Shown: in pieces, positions 1 to 7,026 of the stretch | Layout: each line of letters opens with the position of its first letter | Numbering within the stretch: position 1 is the first letter of the stretch | NCBI GenBank assembly: GCA_023229505.1 | Contig: JALNZD010000041.1 | Location: 1-37,096 of the forward strand | DNA from: Bacteroidales bacterium | GTDB taxonomy: Bacteria; Bacteroidota; Bacteroidia; Bacteroidales; JAGOPY01 | Direction of reading: 5' to 3' | DNA length: 37,096 nt | Made by a program: the position numbers and the translations under genes | The notes under the pieces: generated by a model | Seen by the model: the letters and a program-made list of their open reading frames with translations, nothing else | Told to the model about the DNA's origin: nothing | Databases searched by the model: none

Positions 1-64
1 TAAATAATAATTTTACAGAAACAAAAAGCCATTGACTGTTCTTTAAAATCCTGTCCTCAAAAAT

Positions 65-82
65 CCCCCTCAGAGGAGGGGG
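65..82. other. G/C-rich hairpin at the left edge
   Basis: A perfect 7-bp inverted repeat, CCCCCTC at 65-71 and GAGGGGG at 76-82, is separated by AGAG. It lies directly before the IS-like repeats. It could be the terminator of a gene outside the window or part of an insertion-sequence end. No T-run follows, so a classic rho-independent terminator is not clear. Confidence 0.4.
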
Positions 83-122
83 GGTCAGTATGGCCGGAAT
101 GAGGGGTCAGTATCACCGGAAT
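81..122. repeat. Two IS21-like terminal repeat units
   Basis: Two 20-bp units, GGGGTCAGTATGGCCGGAAT at 81-100 and GGGGTCAGTATCACCGGAAT at 103-122, match at 18 of 20 positions and are 22 bp apart. Several short direct repeats at each end are typical of IS21-family elements, and units with CAGT..CCGGAAT are familiar from Bacteroidota elements. No transposase is in the window, so this is either the end of an element lying to the left or a remnant. The last unit ends 8 bp before the first defence gene. Confidence 0.5.
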
Positions 123-130
123 AAACAGGG

Positions 131-436
131 ATGAGCGAAAAGAAAACAAATAGTATCGGAAGAAGATTGGTCGGACACTTTGAAGGCAAATCGAAAAATG
201 TTGGACTTGTAAATTACAGAAAGAAAGAACCACTACTTTTTACTTATCTAAATTTTGACATTCTTAAAGCAAATTGGGATTTCAGAATAGAAGACCTTGA
301 GAGTTATTTCATTTTAAGTTTTGTTGAGCACTATGGTGTTTATCCAATATGCAACAACAAAACAGGTGCAGAAATACATAGTAGCGAATTGAAAGTAAAT
401 TTGAAAATTGACTGGAACTATTTTAAAAATAAATAA
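131..436 (+). CDS. Small unknown protein, first gene of ATPase operon
   Basis: This 101-residue protein is not recognised. It has no signal peptide or membrane segment and mixes basic N-terminal residues with an aromatic-rich middle (YFILSFVEHYGVYP, about residues 58-71). Its stop lies 2 bp before the next start, and that gene overlaps the ATPase, so the three are probably one transcript. Small partner proteins often accompany SMC-like defence ATPases, so a middle component or sensor is possible, but this is inference from position only. The start lies only 8 bp after the IS-like repeat, so the true promoter and even the true N-terminus could have been displaced by the insertion. Only a weak AGGG precedes the ATG. 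Confidence 0.6.
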   Translation: MSEKKTNSIGRRLVGHFEGKSKNVGLVNYRKKEPLLFTYLNFDILKANWDFRIEDLESYFILSFVEHYGVYPICNNKTGAEIHSSELKVNLKIDWNYFKNK

Positions 437-438
437 AT

Positions 439-627
439 ATGGACAATAATGTGAAATCTGGTAAGGAGATTTTGGAAGATTTTTTCGCGAATATTTCAAA
501 CATTATAAATGTAGATAAAGTACTTGCAGAATCTTTAGCAAACTTATATAAGCAAGGTCTACTGACCGACACCAATATAAAAAATGAACTTCAAAAACTT
601 AGAGAAAAGAATGTCAATAAAAATTAA
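439..627 (+). CDS. Very small helical protein, second gene of ATPase operon
   Basis: This 62-residue protein is not recognised. It is rich in Asn, Lys, Glu and Leu and looks almost entirely helical, with a charged tail (KNELQKLREKNVNKN) that could form a short coiled coil. It starts 2 bp after the upstream stop and overlaps the ATPase start by 17 bp, so translation of all three genes is probably coupled. The overlap supports a real gene despite the size. A role as adaptor or inhibitor of the ATPase is a guess from the arrangement. Confidence 0.55.
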   Translation: MDNNVKSGKEILEDFFANISNIINVDKVLAESLANLYKQGLLTDTNIKNELQKLREKNVNKN

Positions 628-3040
628 AAAAATAGCCATAAAAGGAATTCGGGGGGTTCAAAAAACGATGGAACTCCAATTGTCTGAAAAATCAATTCTT
701 ATTTACGGAGACAATGGAACAGGTAAGAGTAGTATTTCAGATTCATTTGAGTGGTTCTTTAATGATAAAGTTCGACATTTATCAGAGGATTCTGAAATAG
801 ATTTCAAAGATGCATTGAGAAATTCCAACATTGAAGATACAGAAGTTTCTTCGGTTGAAATGATTTTCTCAGAAGCAGATGTTAATTCTACAAAGACGCT
901 GAATTACAAAAAAAATAAACTAGTCTCGGACTTCTCAAATAAGTCGGACGATTTCAATTCTTATTTAAACAATACCCAAAATGAAAATCTTGTTCTTCGT
1001 TATCAATTTCTAACGGAATTTATTGATAAAACAAAGGGTGAAAAACTAAAAAGTTTATCTGATGTGATTGGATATGCCGAAGTTAACAAGGCAAAAGAAG
1101 TATTGAAGACAGCCTACAACTCAATAAAAACTGAAATTAAAAACCAGAATTACGAATCCCAAATTAACACACAAAAACAAATTCAGATTGAAAAAATTGG
1201 TGCTGCTATTGGTGTGGAAAAGAATTTGTTTGAGAAGGTTAATGAGATAATAACACCTTTAAAGTTGGGAGTTGCTGTAAAATCGTTCAAGGACATTGAT
1301 GCAGTTCTTAATTTGCTTAAAACACGGGTCAACACGATAGTTCTTGACGAATTAAGGTTTCTCGAAAACTGCAAAAATACTTTAACTAATCTGAAAGGTG
1401 AGATTAGTTTACTTAACTCAGAGTATGAAAAATACTACATAGAGTTCAATAAAATTGCTGATGATGTTTATAGTATAATGCAAATATTCTTTGCGGAATT
1501 ACTTAAAGCTGGTCGCTCGGTGATTGAAAAAAAATACCACCTTGACGATACTTGCCCATTGTGTTTACAACCAATGAGTAAGTATAAATTGCTTAAAGAT
1601 ATTCAAAAGAGATTAGCGCAAATAGAAGAATCATTAAAAAAGAAAACTGCCTGTGATGCAGCAAGACAATCAATAATAAATATTTCAAAAGAACGAATAA
1701 ATAGACTCGAAAATTTGCGTATTGATTCCCATTACAACAACAAGGCTTTTGAACCAATTAAAAAAGCTATTGATTATTTAATAATAAAAATATCTTCTCT
1801 TGAAAAAGAGGCAAACGAAAAATTTACGTCAGGAAATAAAATATCAGAGCCTAAAACATTAAAGCTACAAGATGCTGACTTTGCAATATTTACAATTCTA
1901 GAATCAAAAATTACAGCATTACAAGCAGTAATGAAAAAAGATAATAATGCTGTAATCTATTCAAATATCTCATCTGCAAAAGATGCTTTTCTTCGCATAA
2001 AGAAATTTGAAAAGGAAAGGAAAGTTTTTGAAGACCAGAGGTCATCAATGGAAATCATATACAACGAATTTGTTAAGAAACTAAAGGAAGGTTTAGAGAA
2101 CTTCATCACTACTTTTTCAGGAACAATAAACGAATACTACCAGTTTATGAATCCAGGTGAACAGTTTCAAGAGTTGAAGATCGTAACCATAGGTGAGGAA
2201 GATGAACTTAATGGAATCACCATTGAGTATAAATATAACGATAATTGGGTATCACCACCACAAAAATATTTTAGCGAATCACATCTCAACTGCTTTGGTT
2301 TGTCATTCTTTTTAGCTTCTGTTATAGCATTTAATAAAGAAAACAAATTTCTGCTTTTAGACGACGTCATTTCAAGTTTTGACAGCAATCACAGGAAAAA
2401 ATTTGCGGATTTGATATTTGAAAAATTTTCTGACTACCAAATAATTTTGATGACTCACGAAAACGAATGGTATCAATATGTAAGTCAACTTGCAAAAAGA
2501 AAGAGTTGGTTAATCAATGAAATAAAATGGAGCGATACTGAAGGTACATATATCGAAGACAAACCGACAGATTTAAGAGAAATTATTGAAACTAACATAG
2601 CCAAGGGTGATATTGATATTACCGGAAATCCAATCAGAAAATATCTCGAACATACGCTTAAAGTAATTTGTGCAAACCTTGAAGTAAAAGTAAATTTTAG
2701 ATTCAATGAAGTGAATGAAAAGCGGATGCCGGATGAATTACTAAATGACTTGAAATCGAAAATCAATAAAAGTAGTAACGATTTGAAATCAAAAATGCCA
2801 ATCATTGACAGGATTATTAACTCAAACATCTTAGGCAACTTACTTTCACATGATAACCCATTTTCACCAAAATTAGGCGATCTAAAAGCATTTTGGGCAG
2901 ACCTTGGGGAGTTCGAAAAGTTATTCTATTGCCAAGAATCGACATGTAAAAAGCCAATGGTTTCTATGAGAAACTATGATACTGTAGCAAAAAAAATTCG
3001 TTGTGGATGCGATAAAACAAAATATGACTGGAAAATATAA
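611..3040 (+). CDS. Rad50/SMC-like ATPase with zinc hook, candidate defence protein
   Basis: This 809-residue protein has the full set of ABC-type motifs: Walker A GDNGTGKSS (33-41), long charged helical arms, a Rad50-like zinc hook CPLC (315-318), a signature-like LNCFGLS segment near 560, Walker B FLLLDD (580-585) and a switch histidine in THEN (H616). A helical C-terminal region follows with RKYLE (from R676) and NLLSHD (H747), then a cysteine tail (C774, C779, C798, C800) likely to bind zinc. RxxxE plus a downstream SH recalls HEPN-type RNases such as the tail of RloC, but the spacing is not diagnostic. Families to compare are RloC, Lamassu LmuB and ABC-three-component ATPases. An in-frame ATG at 584 would add nine residues; 611 was chosen because of the better purine-rich site and the typical MSIKIKKIAIKGIRG start. 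The gene is A+T-rich and next to a restriction-modification locus. Confidence 0.85.
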   Translation: MSIKIKKIAIKGIRGVQKTMELQLSEKSILIYGDNGTGKSSISDSFEWFFNDKVRHLSEDSEIDFKDALRNSNIEDTEVSSVEMIFSEADVNSTKTLNYKKNKLVSDFSNKSDDFNSYLNNTQNENLVLRYQFLTEFIDKTKGEKLKSLSDVIGYAEVNKAKEVLKTAYNSIKTEIKNQNYESQINTQKQIQIEKIGAAIGVEKNLFEKVNEIITPLKLGVAVKSFKDIDAVLNLLKTRVNTIVLDELRFLENCKNTLTNLKGEISLLNSEYEKYYIEFNKIADDVYSIMQIFFAELLKAGRSVIEKKYHLDDTCPLCLQPMSKYKLLKDIQKRLAQIEESLKKKTACDAARQSIINISKERINRLENLRIDSHYNNKAFEPIKKAIDYLIIKISSLEKEANEKFTSGNKISEPKTLKLQDADFAIFTILESKITALQAVMKKDNNAVIYSNISSAKDAFLRIKKFEKERKVFEDQRSSMEIIYNEFVKKLKEGLENFITTFSGTINEYYQFMNPGEQFQELKIVTIGEEDELNGITIEYKYNDNWVSPPQKYFSESHLNCFGLSFFLASVIAFNKENKFLLLDDVISSFDSNHRKKFADLIFEKFSDYQIILMTHENEWYQYVSQLAKRKSWLINEIKWSDTEGTYIEDKPTDLREIIETNIAKGDIDITGNPIRKYLEHTLKVICANLEVKVNFRFNEVNEKRMPDELLNDLKSKINKSSNDLKSKMPIIDRIINSNILGNLLSHDNPFSPKLGDLKAFWADLGEFEKLFYCQESTCKKPMVSMRNYDTVAKKIRCGCDKTKYDWKI

Positions 3041-3092
3041 TTAATAAAACAAAAAAGACAAGATTAAAATTAGTGTACTTTATCAGCATTCA

Positions 3093-3123
3093 TTGAACTG
3101 TCAAGTAATCCTTGACAGTTCAA
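3093..3123. repeat. 13-bp perfect inverted repeat (site 1)
   Basis: Arms TTGAACTGTCAAG (3093-3105) and CTTGACAGTTCAA (3111-3123) pair perfectly around TAATC. The core GTCAAGTAATCCTTGAC recurs 74 bp downstream with one change. It could terminate the ATPase transcript, although no T-run follows, or be a protein-binding site. Confidence 0.6.
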
Positions 3124-3169
3124 AATTATAAACCAAATAGCCCCCAAAACAAGATAACCCAAAAGATTA

Positions 3170-3194
3170 AGTAGTCAAGTATTCCTTGACTACT
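3170..3194. repeat. 10-bp perfect inverted repeat (site 2)
   Basis: Arms AGTAGTCAAG (3170-3179) and CTTGACTACT (3185-3194) flank TATTC. The 17-bp core matches site 1 at 16 of 17 positions while the outer arm sequence differs, and both sites remain self-complementary. Conserved core plus compensated flanks suggests selection on the palindrome. Confidence 0.6.
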
Positions 3195-3280
3195 AAAAAC
3201 CCTGAGGCTATTTCATAAATAATTTAATTTCTGCAAGTTGCAAGGAAAAAAAAACCTCATTTTCAAGAAGAACTTATATG

Positions 3281-3288
3281 TAAATTTG
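3281..3288 (+). promoter_or_regulatory. Possible -7 box for restriction-modification operon
   Basis: TAAATTTG fits the Bacteroidota TAnnTTTG consensus. It lies about 60 bp before the restriction gene and would place the operator-like repeat at 3300-3326 inside the leader. No clear -33 TTTG is visible. Confidence 0.3.
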
Positions 3289-3299
3289 ATCTCGTTGAA

Positions 3300-3326
3300 G
3301 TTTGCTAAGTTTAATAAGTAGCAAAC
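3300..3326. promoter_or_regulatory. Operator-like inverted repeat before restriction gene
   Basis: Perfect 8-bp arms GTTTGCTA (3300-3307) and TAGCAAAC (3319-3326) are separated by 11 bp, so arm centres are 19 bp apart, close to two helical turns. The repeat ends 24 bp before the restriction gene. Restriction-modification operons are often autoregulated at such sites; no controller gene is present, so the methyltransferase or an external protein would have to bind. Confidence 0.4.
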
Positions 3327-3350
3327 AGTCGATAATTAATAAAAGATAGA

Positions 3351-3971
3351 ATGACCTGGACAGACTACATACCGGAGGACATTAAGGAACTTTATGAGAT
3401 TCATGACTTTAAGCATGCTTCGGCTATCCTGGCAATGGAATTTCGAAAAGAATTTGAAGAAATCTGCCAGGCTTTAAGGGCATTTCGATTCTCTCAGAAA
3501 GATATTATTGAAGGAGGTAAAAATGAAAGTCACATTCCTAAAATATTATCATCAATACTTCGACCAATGTCTTGGACCGAGAGAAAATTAGGTGCGGAAT
3601 TGAATATATTTGAAATAAAAGGCAAAACAAAAGAGCCAAAGGGTTCTTTCAGCCATGGAACTCACAAAGTTGATTATCTTAAAGGAAGAGTTGCATTTGA
3701 CCTGGAATGGAATAGTAAAGACCAGACTTTTGACCGTGATTTGTATGCTTTACGGGCTTTTTTCGAATATAATGCGATAAGTGTCGGTGTATTGGTCACG
3801 CGAAGCAATGAACTGGATCCACTTTTCAGAAAACTCGGAATCATGCCCAAGTATGGCGCGAGTACTACACAAATGGGAAAATTGCTCCCACGCTTGCAAG
3901 CAGGTCGAAACGGGGGATGCCCTGTATTAGTATTTGGTATCACATCTAAACTTATAACAGACAATGGATAA
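3351..3971 (+). CDS. BglII/BstYI-family type II restriction endonuclease
   Basis: This 206-residue protein matches the BglII/BstYI type II restriction enzyme pattern. The diagnostic block is HKVDYLKGRVAFDLEWNSKD followed by FDRDL, with acidic residues D108, D117 and E119. Their spacing (9, then 2) is the same as the metal-binding D, E and Q of BglII, though this enzyme has D and E at the second and third positions. Known members cut AGATCT or RGATCY, so a GATC-centred site is likely but not proven. The gene overlaps the methyltransferase start by 8 bp, which couples their translation. The enzyme acts on unmodified incoming DNA in the cytoplasm. Confidence 0.85.
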   Translation: MTWTDYIPEDIKELYEIHDFKHASAILAMEFRKEFEEICQALRAFRFSQKDIIEGGKNESHIPKILSSILRPMSWTERKLGAELNIFEIKGKTKEPKGSFSHGTHKVDYLKGRVAFDLEWNSKDQTFDRDLYALRAFFEYNAISVGVLVTRSNELDPLFRKLGIMPKYGASTTQMGKLLPRLQAGRNGGCPVLVFGITSKLITDNG

Positions 3972-4701
3972 ACTATCTGCAGCGGAGGATTTCAGAAGAT
4001 TTGCGGAGGGGAAGAAGTTTGCGACTATCCTTGCAGATCCACCCTGGCAATTTGAGAACAGGACAGGCAAAATGGCGCCAGAGCATAAGCGGTTGTCCAG
4101 GTATTCTACATTAACCCTGGAAGAAATAAAGAAAATACCTGTAAAAGAGGCAGTAGAAGATTCGGCGCATTTATATTTATGGGTTCCCAATGCCTTGCTC
4201 TCAGAAGGATTAGAAGTTATGAAAGCCTGGGGATTCACCTATAAAACAAATCTGATTTGGTACAAGGTAAGGAAAGACGGTGGTCCGGACCGCAGAGGCG
4301 TTGGCTTCTATTTCAGAAATGTTACGGAAATGATATTATTCGGTGTCCGGGGAAAGAATGCCAGAACACTTAAGCGGGGCAGAACACAGGAAAATATGAT
4401 CATTAAGCAGAAAAGGGAACACAGCCGCAAACCCGATGAACAATATGAGCTGATTGAAGCCTGCAGCTGGGGCCCATTTCTCGAAATGTTCGCACGGGGC
4501 TCTCGTCCTGAATGGGTCTGCTGGGGAAACCAGGCTGAAGACTATTCCATCGAATGGGAAACCTATAAAAACCATTCACAGAATGGGAAGAAAGACAGGC
4601 CTATTTTACCTTTGAAAATAAAAAAGCCCCAAACAGCTGAACAGCTTAGGTTACTGGAAGGGAAATCGAAATATCTCAAGAAATTAAAAAAGGATATTTG
4701 A
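3964..4701 (+). CDS. MT-A70-family adenine-N6 DNA methyltransferase
   Basis: This 245-residue protein has the catalytic DPPW motif (ILADPPWQF, about residues 23-31) and the MT-A70 blocks HLYLWVPN, TEMILFGVRG and EMFARGSRPEWVCWGNQ. The family includes bacterial methyltransferases such as M.MunI that make N6-methyladenine. Paired with the overlapping endonuclease it should protect host sites. The methyltransferases I recall beside BglII and BstYI modify cytosine, so the adenine-type partner here is a less usual pairing. The C-terminus after about residue 205 is a lysine-rich extension. The ATG lies inside the end of the nuclease gene. Confidence 0.88.
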   Translation: MDKLSAAEDFRRFAEGKKFATILADPPWQFENRTGKMAPEHKRLSRYSTLTLEEIKKIPVKEAVEDSAHLYLWVPNALLSEGLEVMKAWGFTYKTNLIWYKVRKDGGPDRRGVGFYFRNVTEMILFGVRGKNARTLKRGRTQENMIIKQKREHSRKPDEQYELIEACSWGPFLEMFARGSRPEWVCWGNQAEDYSIEWETYKNHSQNGKKDRPILPLKIKKPQTAEQLRLLEGKSKYLKKLKKDI

Positions 4702-4744
4702 ACCTAAGCTTAATATCCATCAATCCATTGGCATTTCTATCTTT

Positions 4745-4774
4745 GATCATTTTGTTAAGGTCAACAAAATGATC
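4745..4774. promoter_or_regulatory. 12-bp perfect inverted repeat with GATC ends
   Basis: Arms GATCATTTTGTT (4745-4756) and AACAAAATGATC (4763-4774) pair perfectly around AAGGTC. It follows the methyltransferase stop by 43 bp and precedes the nuclease-like gene. It may terminate the restriction-modification transcript, but no T-run follows, so an operator is equally possible. Both ends carry GATC. Confidence 0.5.
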
Positions 4775-4787
4775 CGAAGTTTATACT

Positions 4788-4795
4788 TTACTTTG
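4788..4795 (+). promoter_or_regulatory. Possible -7 box before nuclease-like gene
   Basis: TTACTTTG matches TAnnTTTG at all fixed positions but one. It lies 72 bp before the ATG at 4868 and just after the 12-bp inverted repeat, which would then overlap the promoter. Confidence 0.3.
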
Positions 4796-4867
4796 CAAAG
4801 GAATATGTAGGATAAACCTTAAAAATCAGAACAATCAAAACAATCCGAAACACTAACTCAAAGAATC

Positions 4868-5557
4868 ATGCAATCAAAAATCTCCACAATCATTCATTAC
4901 AACCGCGATGAAAACAGCTTTACTGCCCGGTTTTTCGAAAGGTTGATTATCCGCTTTGAGAATAACAAGGAGGATTTCAATAAATTTTTATATTTAATTG
5001 AAGAAGCAGCAACAGCAAACAATAAGGAAGTCCTGAAAAACAAAACACTTCAGCCACCGTCTTTCAGGAACCTGCAGTATGAAGACAGCATGCCTTTCCT
5101 GGAAAATGTTGATTTATATTCTTACTGTAAAAGGAGCGGAATTGACATTAAAATTGATAAAGAGACCATAGATAAAACCGAATTTGATTTTGTCATGACG
5201 GCTGTCGACGATAAAAAGAAAAGCACTATCATCGTGTTTGAAGTGAAATGCTTTACCGATTTGAAATGGTCTGAAATTAACAGGCAAAACGACATTTTAA
5301 AGAAATATCAAGCAGCCGGGTTGTACGACAATTTTTATCACATCGCATTAATCTCTTATGAGAACTTGGTAAGGGGAAAGGTGCCCAGGCAAGCCTTTCC
5401 CGGAGTGAAAAACTTCTCCATTGTAACCTGGGAAGATGTGAAAAGTTTAATTGATTTTGGCCGGATTAGGAAAGAAATAGAATTCAGTTTGATGAAGAAA
5501 GTAATTCATCTTGATGGGGAAGGAAAAACGAAACGGACTCTGATAAAAACGCTATAA
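4868..5557 (+). CDS. PD-(D/E)XK nuclease-like protein
   Basis: This 229-residue protein has a PD-(D/E)XK core: EFDFVM (D107), then a hydrophobic strand ending in FEVKCF (E125, K127). That D-x17-E-x-K pattern on two adjacent strands is the standard metal-dependent nuclease fold. No close family name is recognised. The N-terminal 80 residues are helical and charged. The gene has its own upstream region, not an overlap with the methyltransferase, so it may be an independent nuclease or an effector rather than part of the type II system. Its place between a restriction system and a toxin-antitoxin pair supports a defence role by context only. Confidence 0.65.
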   Translation: MQSKISTIIHYNRDENSFTARFFERLIIRFENNKEDFNKFLYLIEEAATANNKEVLKNKTLQPPSFRNLQYEDSMPFLENVDLYSYCKRSGIDIKIDKETIDKTEFDFVMTAVDDKKKSTIIVFEVKCFTDLKWSEINRQNDILKKYQAAGLYDNFYHIALISYENLVRGKVPRQAFPGVKNFSIVTWEDVKSLIDFGRIRKEIEFSLMKKVIHLDGEGKTKRTLIKTL

Positions 5558-5633
5558 AGAACAAAATTTAGTCCAAAAGTATCTCCTTTAATTTTCATGA
5601 ATCAATTAATTTTTTAGACAGTCTGGTATAAAG

Positions 5634-5641
5634 TAACTTTG
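5634..5641 (+). promoter_or_regulatory. -7 box TAACTTTG
   Basis: TAACTTTG is a full match to the Bacteroidota TAnnTTTG box. A T-rich stretch (TTTTTTAG) lies about 20 bp upstream in the -33 position. Transcription would begin near 5648, leaving a very short leader before the ATG at 5657. Confidence 0.55.
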
Positions 5642-5656
5642 AAAAACTAGTTAGAT

Positions 5657-6211
5657 ATGAATTATCAATTTGAAAGCAGTAAAGACGAATTTTTGATTGA
5701 AGAGTTAATAATATTCAGCTTAAATGCCGGGCTTCAAACAAGAAACAAGTCATTCCCGATTTATAACACTGAATTTAAAAATTCAAATCAAACAAAATGT
5801 ATTAGAAATTATATAAAGGATTTTTTGCTTAAGTATCTGAGCAATTATTCATCAATTGACGAAAATAATCATGTGCAAAAGATAAATGAGTTGTCTGATT
5901 CTATTTCCACAAAGTATTCTGAGATACTTTATAAAAATAGGTTCCGAATAGGAATAAGTCAAAAAATAATTAATCTTTTTTTAAAATACATGTGGGCGAT
6001 TGGCAAGATTGATATGCCTTTCCATTGCCCCATAGATAATATTGTTAAATCGAAATTACAGAAAGAGGTAAATGGGCATTCGCTGAAAGATTGGACTGAA
6101 ATTGATGATATTAAAGAGTATCTTAAATATATCGAGATCATTAGATTAAAATCAATTGAATCTAAAATTACTATCGCTCAATGGGAGTTGGAGAATTGGC
6201 GAAGAAAATAA
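5657..6211 (+). CDS. Unknown A+T-rich protein in the defence island
   Basis: This 184-residue protein is not confidently recognised. It is soluble and rich in Ile, Lys and Asn. The block RIGISQKIINLFLKYMWAIG followed by PFHCPIDNIV and then WTEIDDIKEYLKYIE (about residues 97-155) resembles a family of short hypothetical proteins I have seen with the pattern isQK-N-LKY-w ... PiD ... W..iD...Y, but I cannot attach a function. It has its own promoter and is not overlapped by neighbours. Strong A+T bias is consistent with acquisition. Confidence 0.6.
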   Translation: MNYQFESSKDEFLIEELIIFSLNAGLQTRNKSFPIYNTEFKNSNQTKCIRNYIKDFLLKYLSNYSSIDENNHVQKINELSDSISTKYSEILYKNRFRIGISQKIINLFLKYMWAIGKIDMPFHCPIDNIVKSKLQKEVNGHSLKDWTEIDDIKEYLKYIEIIRLKSIESKITIAQWELENWRRK

Positions 6212-6246
6212 AATAATACTTTGACCAGTTCGAAGGGCTTTATGTT

Positions 6247-6290
6247 GCCAAGCCCAATTCCCTTCATGTCTTCTTCGCGGAACTTCATGT
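6247..6290. repeat. 44-bp direct repeat, left copy
   Basis: This copy matches 7027-7069 at 37 of 44 aligned positions with one gap, by hand count. The shared perfect core is GTCTTCTTCGCGGAACTTC. The two copies bracket the PIN toxin and its partner, as though the pair came in as a cassette or recombined at a dispersed repeat. Confidence 0.6.
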
Positions 6291-6362
6291 AATAATCCAA
6301 ACCACATAGACCGGCATATTAGTGACAAGCCTGCATATATAGAATTTTTCCCATTTTTTGGT

Positions 6363-6370
6363 TATCTTTG
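6363..6370 (+). promoter_or_regulatory. -7 box TATCTTTG for PIN toxin pair
   Basis: TATCTTTG fits TAnnTTTG fully. Transcription would begin near 6376, so the PIN mRNA would be almost leaderless (ATG at 6382). The -33 region is only T-rich. Confidence 0.55.
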
Positions 6371-6381
6371 TAAATAACATT

Positions 6382-6852
6382 ATGATTCAAAGAGTTTACA
6401 TAGACACCTCGGTCATTGGTGGATGTTTTGATGAAGAATTCATGGATTGGTCCAACAAACTTGTCAGGGAATTCCTGACTGGTCAAAAAATTGCCATTAT
6501 ATCTGATATTACCATTGACGAAGTTATGGATGCACCTAAGCCTGTCCGGGATAAACTCGATGAAATCATTAACGGTGAGTTTAAAGAGTTAATACCTGCT
6601 GATCAGGAAGTAAAAGAACTAGCTGAAATTTATATCCTGGAAGGGGCTGTTTCAAGAAAATATTATGAAGATGCCCTTCATATTGCTATGGCTACAATTC
6701 ACAAAGCATCAGTACTGGCTAGCTGGAATTTTAAACATATTGTCAACCTTGAACGTATCAGACAATACAATGCAGTAAATATTAAAAAAGGTTATGCATT
6801 GCTTGAAATCAGAAGTCCTCGCGAAATTGTAAAAATTGAAGATAATGAGTAA
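6382..6852 (+). CDS. PIN-domain RNase toxin
   Basis: This 156-residue PIN-domain protein has the expected acidic residues: D8 in YIDTSVIGG, E47 in TIDEVMDA, D97 in YYEDALHIA, and the SWNFKHIVN strand with N116. PIN domains are Mg-dependent RNases and commonly serve as toxins of VapC-like pairs. An in-frame TTG at 6358 would add eight residues but overlaps the promoter region, so the ATG at 6382 is preferred. Its last codons overlap the start of the small downstream gene by 8 bp. Toxin-first order is the reverse of classic vapBC. Confidence 0.8.
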   Translation: MIQRVYIDTSVIGGCFDEEFMDWSNKLVREFLTGQKIAIISDITIDEVMDAPKPVRDKLDEIINGEFKELIPADQEVKELAEIYILEGAVSRKYYEDALHIAMATIHKASVLASWNFKHIVNLERIRQYNAVNIKKGYALLEIRSPREIVKIEDNE

Positions 6853-7006
6853 AAAGAAATTTGATTGTGTTGAATTAATGCGAAAGATACGGGATAAACG
6901 TCATTCTGAATATGAAAAGAATCCTTTATTGCGCGAGAAAAGGCTTGCTGCAATCAGGAAAAAATATAGCATTAAAAAGAAAACAGAAATGAAGGCCAGC
7001 CACTAA
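6845..7006 (+). CDS. Putative small antitoxin partner of PIN toxin
   Basis: A 53-residue, strongly basic frame starts inside the PIN stop region (8-bp overlap) and ends at TAA 7004-7006. The N-terminus MSKKKFDCVELMRKIRDK resembles the FDCVEMKR start of small proteins I recall next to PIN genes in other bacteria. The rest is lysine- and arginine-rich helix ending KKYSIKKKTEMKASH. The overlap and this similarity support a real gene acting as antitoxin, but no DNA-binding fold can be named. It would be missed by length cut-offs. Confidence 0.6.
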   Translation: MSKKKFDCVELMRKIRDKRHSEYEKNPLLREKRLAAIRKKYSIKKKTEMKASH

Positions 7007-7026
7007 TAAGTGAGACTTCGTGTGGC

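Larger units (their letters stand above)
3041..3350. other. 310-bp non-coding stretch with three inverted repeats
   Basis: No coding frame is convincing. The stretch contains two related hairpins (3093-3123 and 3170-3194), a -7-like TAAATTTG at 3281-3288 that could start the restriction-modification transcript, and a GTTTGCTA/TAGCAAAC operator-like repeat just before the restriction gene. It is the boundary between the ATPase operon and the restriction-modification operon. Confidence 0.6.
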
